A stretch of DNA of 64,000 bases, from contig JAISLW010000268.1 in the NCBI GenBank assembly GCA_031277105.1, positions 1 through 64,000 of the forward strand, written 5' to 3'. Shown here piece by piece: positions 61,629 to 64,000 of the stretch (the stretch's first letter is position 1; each line of letters starts with the position of its first letter). Below the pieces are notes generated by a model. The model was not told the DNA's origin. It did not search any database and saw nothing but the letters and a program-made list of their open reading frames with translations. The position numbers and the translations under genes are program-made. The stretch is from Planctomycetaceae bacterium. GTDB taxonomy: Bacteria > Planctomycetota > Planctomycetia > Pirellulales > Thermoguttaceae.

Positions 61629-61786
61629 TAACGGTTATTTGTTTAACAAAATACACATTGACAATTTTTTGAGAGACAAGTGGGACATGAGGGACAAATG
61701 GGACAAATTTTGTAACAATAAACCTATTCTCTATCCCATACACTCTAACCACTAAAATCTATCGCTTAAATTTCCGTGAACGGTTA
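61629..61786. repeat. TIR-bounded element, copy 2
   Basis: Same order as 38275-38461: TAACGGTTATTTG start, GAGAGACAAGTGGGACA, GAGGGACAAATGGGACA, TTTTGTAACAATAAACC, then CGCTTAAATTTCCGTGAACG. Shorter left part than copy 1. Confidence 0.6.
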
Positions 61787-61910
61787 TATACTCATCACAC
61801 TTGAAAATGCGTTTTTTGTTTTCGGTGCAATTATAAAATATGCTTATTTTTTAAGGACAAACACGTTTCTCATATTTTCAAAAAACGCAAATTCAAGTGT
61901 AAAAAGTATA
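61787..61910. repeat. 124-base inverted-repeat element
   Basis: Ends are 32-base inverted repeats matching at 27 positions (TATACT..T.ACACTTGAA..TGCG then TTTTTTG). The centre has no gene. A half-copy of one end lies near 61195-61225 (TTCAAGTACAAAAAGTATA). Confidence 0.65.
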
Positions 61911-61935
61911 AAACTAAATTGTTATAACGTCGCCT

Positions 61936-62529
61936 TTATTTTCTCAATTTTTGTAAATGATTTCGTTTGATTTTTATTATTTTTCGATATGTTGCAGGTT
62001 TGCCGATATAAACGCCGTTGCGGGTACAAACTTTGGAAACCCAACTGAAACTAACGCCGTATTTTTTTGCTAGACAGCGAATTGTTTTTCCCGCTCTGCG
62101 TTCTTCGATCATAAGTTGTCGCTGTTCATCAGTCAAAACGCGTTTACGTCCAAAATTACCTGTTCGTTTTTCTTGCGTTAAATCGAAAGGCGGATACAAC
62201 GCTTCGTACTGTCTGATAAAATTACCCCACAACGTACGTTCACGTTCAAATTCGGCGTACTCATCGGACGCTTGCGATATGTTGTTTTTTAGTTCTTTAA
62301 TTGTATTTATTGCATTATCCTGTTCCGTTTTTATGTCTTTAATAGAATTTAGAAGTCGTCCCAATTCGCGTTTGACTGCTACAAGCAATGCATCTTTTTC
62401 TTTAACTCTCTTGATGTACGTTTCAACGTCGTTTTGGCATTTTTCCATTCGTGATTGCAGCGATTGCATATTGATTGTCAACGTGTCGCGTTTTTCTTTG
62501 GCGTAATCATAAGTTCCATTTAAGTCCAT
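61936..62529 (-). CDS. Coiled-coil protein with C-terminal HTH
   Basis: 197 residues. Long N-terminal coiled coil (about 15-105), then a helix-turn-helix like that of resolvases: LTDEQRQLMIEERRAGKTIR, with CLAKKYGVSFSWVSKVC (about 155-171). Basic tail. No catalytic recombinase domain. Probably binds DNA. Strong GGAGAGG before the ATG. Confidence 0.7.
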   Translation of the reverse strand: MDLNGTYDYAKEKRDTLTINMQSLQSRMEKCQNDVETYIKRVKEKDALLVAVKRELGRLLNSIKDIKTEQDNAINTIKELKNNISQASDEYAEFERERTLWGNFIRQYEALYPPFDLTQEKRTGNFGRKRVLTDEQRQLMIEERRAGKTIRCLAKKYGVSFSWVSKVCTRNGVYIGKPATYRKIIKIKRNHLQKLRK

Positions 62530-62551
62530 AAATTTACCCTCTCCATTTTAA

Positions 62552-63127
62552 CTAAATTGTTATAACGTCGCCGATTTCTAATTCTCGTATGTGTGTAACG
62601 ATAATGAATTGGAAATCTAATTCTTTTGCTAACGTTTCTAATAATAACCGTATTTTTGGGCGATACTCTACGCTCAAAAATCTAAACGGTTCGTCTAATA
62701 ATAAAACTCTGCGGGATTGACTTGATTGTCGTAGCAGCAGCGCCGATAACCTTGCGCCAAACGCTGCGACATCCAAAACGCCGCCGCCTACTTGCGTCAT
62801 CGGATCGTATATTTGACCGTTACGAATAAATTGCATTTCTGCTTCTATCTTATTCCGTTTCTGTTCAAAAGCGATCCGAAATTCATACGCTTCCTCGCCG
62901 AATACCGCTTGCAAACAACGGCTGACTAAATCAGAAACCGTATTGTGTATCGTACGTTGAACGTGTTGACTTACATCCCGTATTACAATATTAGCTTTAT
63001 CTTGTATGCCTAATTTCGTTTTAATATTAATGTAATTTTCTAATTCGCTTTGTAACGCTAATTTGTAAGCGGAATATTCAGTTTTTTTTCGGTTCAACTT
63101 GTCCCTTAATTCAATAAGTTTGACCAT
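62552..63127 (-). CDS. SbcC/SMC-type ATPase C-terminal fragment
   Basis: 191 residues. Coiled-coil N-terminus, ABC signature-like VGGGVLDVAAFGARLSALLL, Walker B VLLLDEPFRFLS, and FIIVTHIRELE (H-loop). The Walker A half is absent from this protein and the visible neighbours. Either a split ATPase or a dominant partner. The start overlaps the next gene by 22 bases. Confidence 0.75.
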   Translation of the reverse strand: MVKLIELRDKLNRKKTEYSAYKLALQSELENYINIKTKLGIQDKANIVIRDVSQHVQRTIHNTVSDLVSRCLQAVFGEEAYEFRIAFEQKRNKIEAEMQFIRNGQIYDPMTQVGGGVLDVAAFGARLSALLLRQSSQSRRVLLLDEPFRFLSVEYRPKIRLLLETLAKELDFQFIIVTHIRELEIGDVITI

Positions 63128-63360
63128 TTTTCGGTGAACGAATCGTAATTCGTTTTAAATTTTGTTTCGGCTTGTTCGTATTGTTTTTGCAATTGCGTTT
63201 GTAACTCTTTGGCTTCTTCTAACGTATCAACGTCGAATTCCTCTTTTAGGCGGCATTTGATTTCGTTCAATTGACCTTGCAACGTAGCCGATTTAGCCGA
63301 CCACGTATCTACCTTTTTACGCAACGCAATAAACTCTTCACTTGATAATTTCGTTTCCAT
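63106..63360 (-). CDS. Small coiled-coil protein
   Basis: 84 residues, coiled coil throughout (KKVDTWSAKSATLQGQLNEI). Overlaps genes on both sides. By position it may be a separated coiled-coil arm of the SbcC-like ATPase. Confidence 0.65.
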   Translation of the reverse strand: METKLSSEEFIALRKKVDTWSAKSATLQGQLNEIKCRLKEEFDVDTLEEAKELQTQLQKQYEQAETKFKTNYDSFTEKWSNLLN

Positions 63361-63655
63361 AACTTTTAACCTTTACGTTTGATTTATGTTTTTTGTAAAA
63401 AAATTTGTAAACGCGTCTCCGTATTTCGGCGGCGCTGTAACCCGACGCTAACCAATACTGCACTACCGCAACATGCAAATAATCGTACATTACAACATAC
63501 GTCAACCAATGACCAATATGTTTAAGCGACAACCATCTGATTTTGTCAACCCGCTGCTGATAAACTTGATCCGTCGTAATAGCCCACAAATCAAACGATT
63601 CGCCCGACTCTTGTTGCGATAAAAACGGAAATAAACTGTTATCCTTGTTCTCCAT
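63338..63655 (-). CDS. Hypothetical protein
   Basis: 105 residues from ATG 63655, which has GGAG 9 bases upstream; the TTG at 63670 is less likely. Hydrophobic helix GHWLTYVVMYDYLHVAVVQY in the middle, basic C-terminus. In an operon with SbcCD-type genes. Not recognised. Confidence 0.6.
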   Translation of the reverse strand: MENKDNSLFPFLSQQESGESFDLWAITTDQVYQQRVDKIRWLSLKHIGHWLTYVVMYDYLHVAVVQYWLASGYSAAEIRRRVYKFFYKKHKSNVKVKSYGNEIIK

Positions 63656-63673
63656 AACTATGATCTCCAAACG

Positions 63674-64000
63674 TTAAATAGACGTTACGTTTAGCAATCG
63701 ATTAACTTCCGTTTTGATTGTTTCTTCTGTTTTGTTGCGTTCCATATATTCCGCAAAAATATTCGGTATATCCATTCCGTTAATCGTTGCCGCCGATAAA
63801 TATGTTACGAAATCAGAAACGCTTGCGTCTTCCAATACTTGCTCTTTGACTGTTACTTTATCCGAAATAATATCGTCCGAAACAGGTACAAATTCTTGAA
63901 TAACTTGACCCGACGCTGTAATTAAACCTACAAACGGGTTATACAACCGTTCCGAAATAGAACGTCTGTAAAAAGTACCGCAATTGATTATTGTTTGTTT
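63674..64000 (-). CDS. SbcD/Mre11-like nuclease, C-terminal part (runs off right edge)
   Basis: The frame stays open to the right edge. The visible 108 residues start with IINCGTFYRRSISERLYNPF, then VGLITASGQVIQEFVPVSDD. This matches the end of SbcD/gp47 phosphoesterases (GSP.RRS.GE, kG...l...G). The next genes are SbcC-like, which fits. The catalytic part lies outside the window. Confidence 0.55.
   Translation of the reverse strand, partial: KQTIINCGTFYRRSISERLYNPFVGLITASGQVIQEFVPVSDDIISDKVTVKEQVLEDASVSDFVTYLSAATINGMDIPNIFAEYMERNKTEETIKTEVNRLLNVTSI

Larger units (their letters stand above)
61591..61935. other. 345-base spacer made of repeats
   Basis: No gene. Holds copy 2 of the TIR-bounded element and a second inverted-repeat element, described separately. 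Confidence 0.7.

Overview
The window is one stretch of an AT-rich tailed-phage genome (free phage or prophage; no integrase, capsid or portal gene is visible). Nearly every gene is on the minus strand, so transcription runs from right to left. The hallmarks are a large terminase (315-2162), a tape measure protein of about 1960 residues (16618-22506, implying a very long siphovirus-type tail), tail-fibre-like genes, and a phage replication set (DnaG-type primase, DnaB-type helicase, sliding clamp, UDG/exonuclease fusion). The host cannot be named. Three solitary sequences that look like Cas12a (type V-A) CRISPR repeats suggest a host that carries that CRISPR type.

Layout in transcription order. 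64.0-61.9 kb: tail end of an SbcD-like nuclease gene, the C-terminal part of an SbcC/SMC-type ATPase, coiled-coil and HTH proteins. 61.1-57.9 kb: three tightly packed genes, an AAA ATPase (RloA-like), a TOPRIM protein (RloB-like) and a RelA/SpoT-domain nucleotide pyrophosphokinase, preceded by a Cas12a-like repeat. 57.2-49.3 kb: probable small terminase subunit, then ParB-domain, glycosyltransferase-like, methyltransferase and PAPS-reductase-like (IbrA/IbrB-type) genes that look like a DNA or surface modification cluster. 49.2-44.4 kb: small accessory genes, decayed genes and several tag-family genes. 44.2-41.1 kb: sliding clamp and UDG/exonuclease. 41.0-36.4 kb: modular fibre-like proteins. 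36.3-34.7 kb: DUF4365 pair. 34.5-30.4 kb: intein-containing helicase and primase. 29.0-22.8 kb: an accessory island (ImmA/IrrE peptidase plus nucleotide-cyclase-like protein, a TIGR04255/HicB-like/metallo-beta-lactamase trio, and a plus-strand DUF262 gene). 22.5-5.6 kb: tape measure and virion genes including a 1515-residue Cys-rich protein. 4.8-0.3 kb: DUF488, a methyltransferase/acetyltransferase-like protein, a ParB-like protein and the intein-containing terminase.

Two things stand out as possibly undescribed. First, seven small, otherwise different proteins scattered along the genome share an N-terminal tag of about 30 residues (NQN[IV]ADISxFES[IL]Q, then SQMxVFN). Five of the six complete or edge copies that have their own promoter show the same design: -35 and -10 boxes with an unusually long 18-19 base spacer, then a small hairpin at the start of the mRNA; the sixth (24.8 kb) fits more weakly. 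The tag may be a shared sorting signal, for example for packaging into the capsid. Second, solitary Cas12a-like repeats lie between genes, one of them 9 bases upstream of the start codon of the ATPase-TOPRIM-RelA operon. They could be RNA anti-CRISPRs, or could place that operon under Cas12a control.

The genome is also rich in dispersed repeats: a 95-base palindromic element with three well-preserved copies plus variants (one copy read in frame inside the DUF488 gene), a TIR-bounded element of 160-190 bases, leader repeats before many genes, and a 225-base duplication that carries the promoter region and first 48 codons of two fibre genes. Two mini-inteins interrupt the ATP-binding motifs of the terminase and the helicase.
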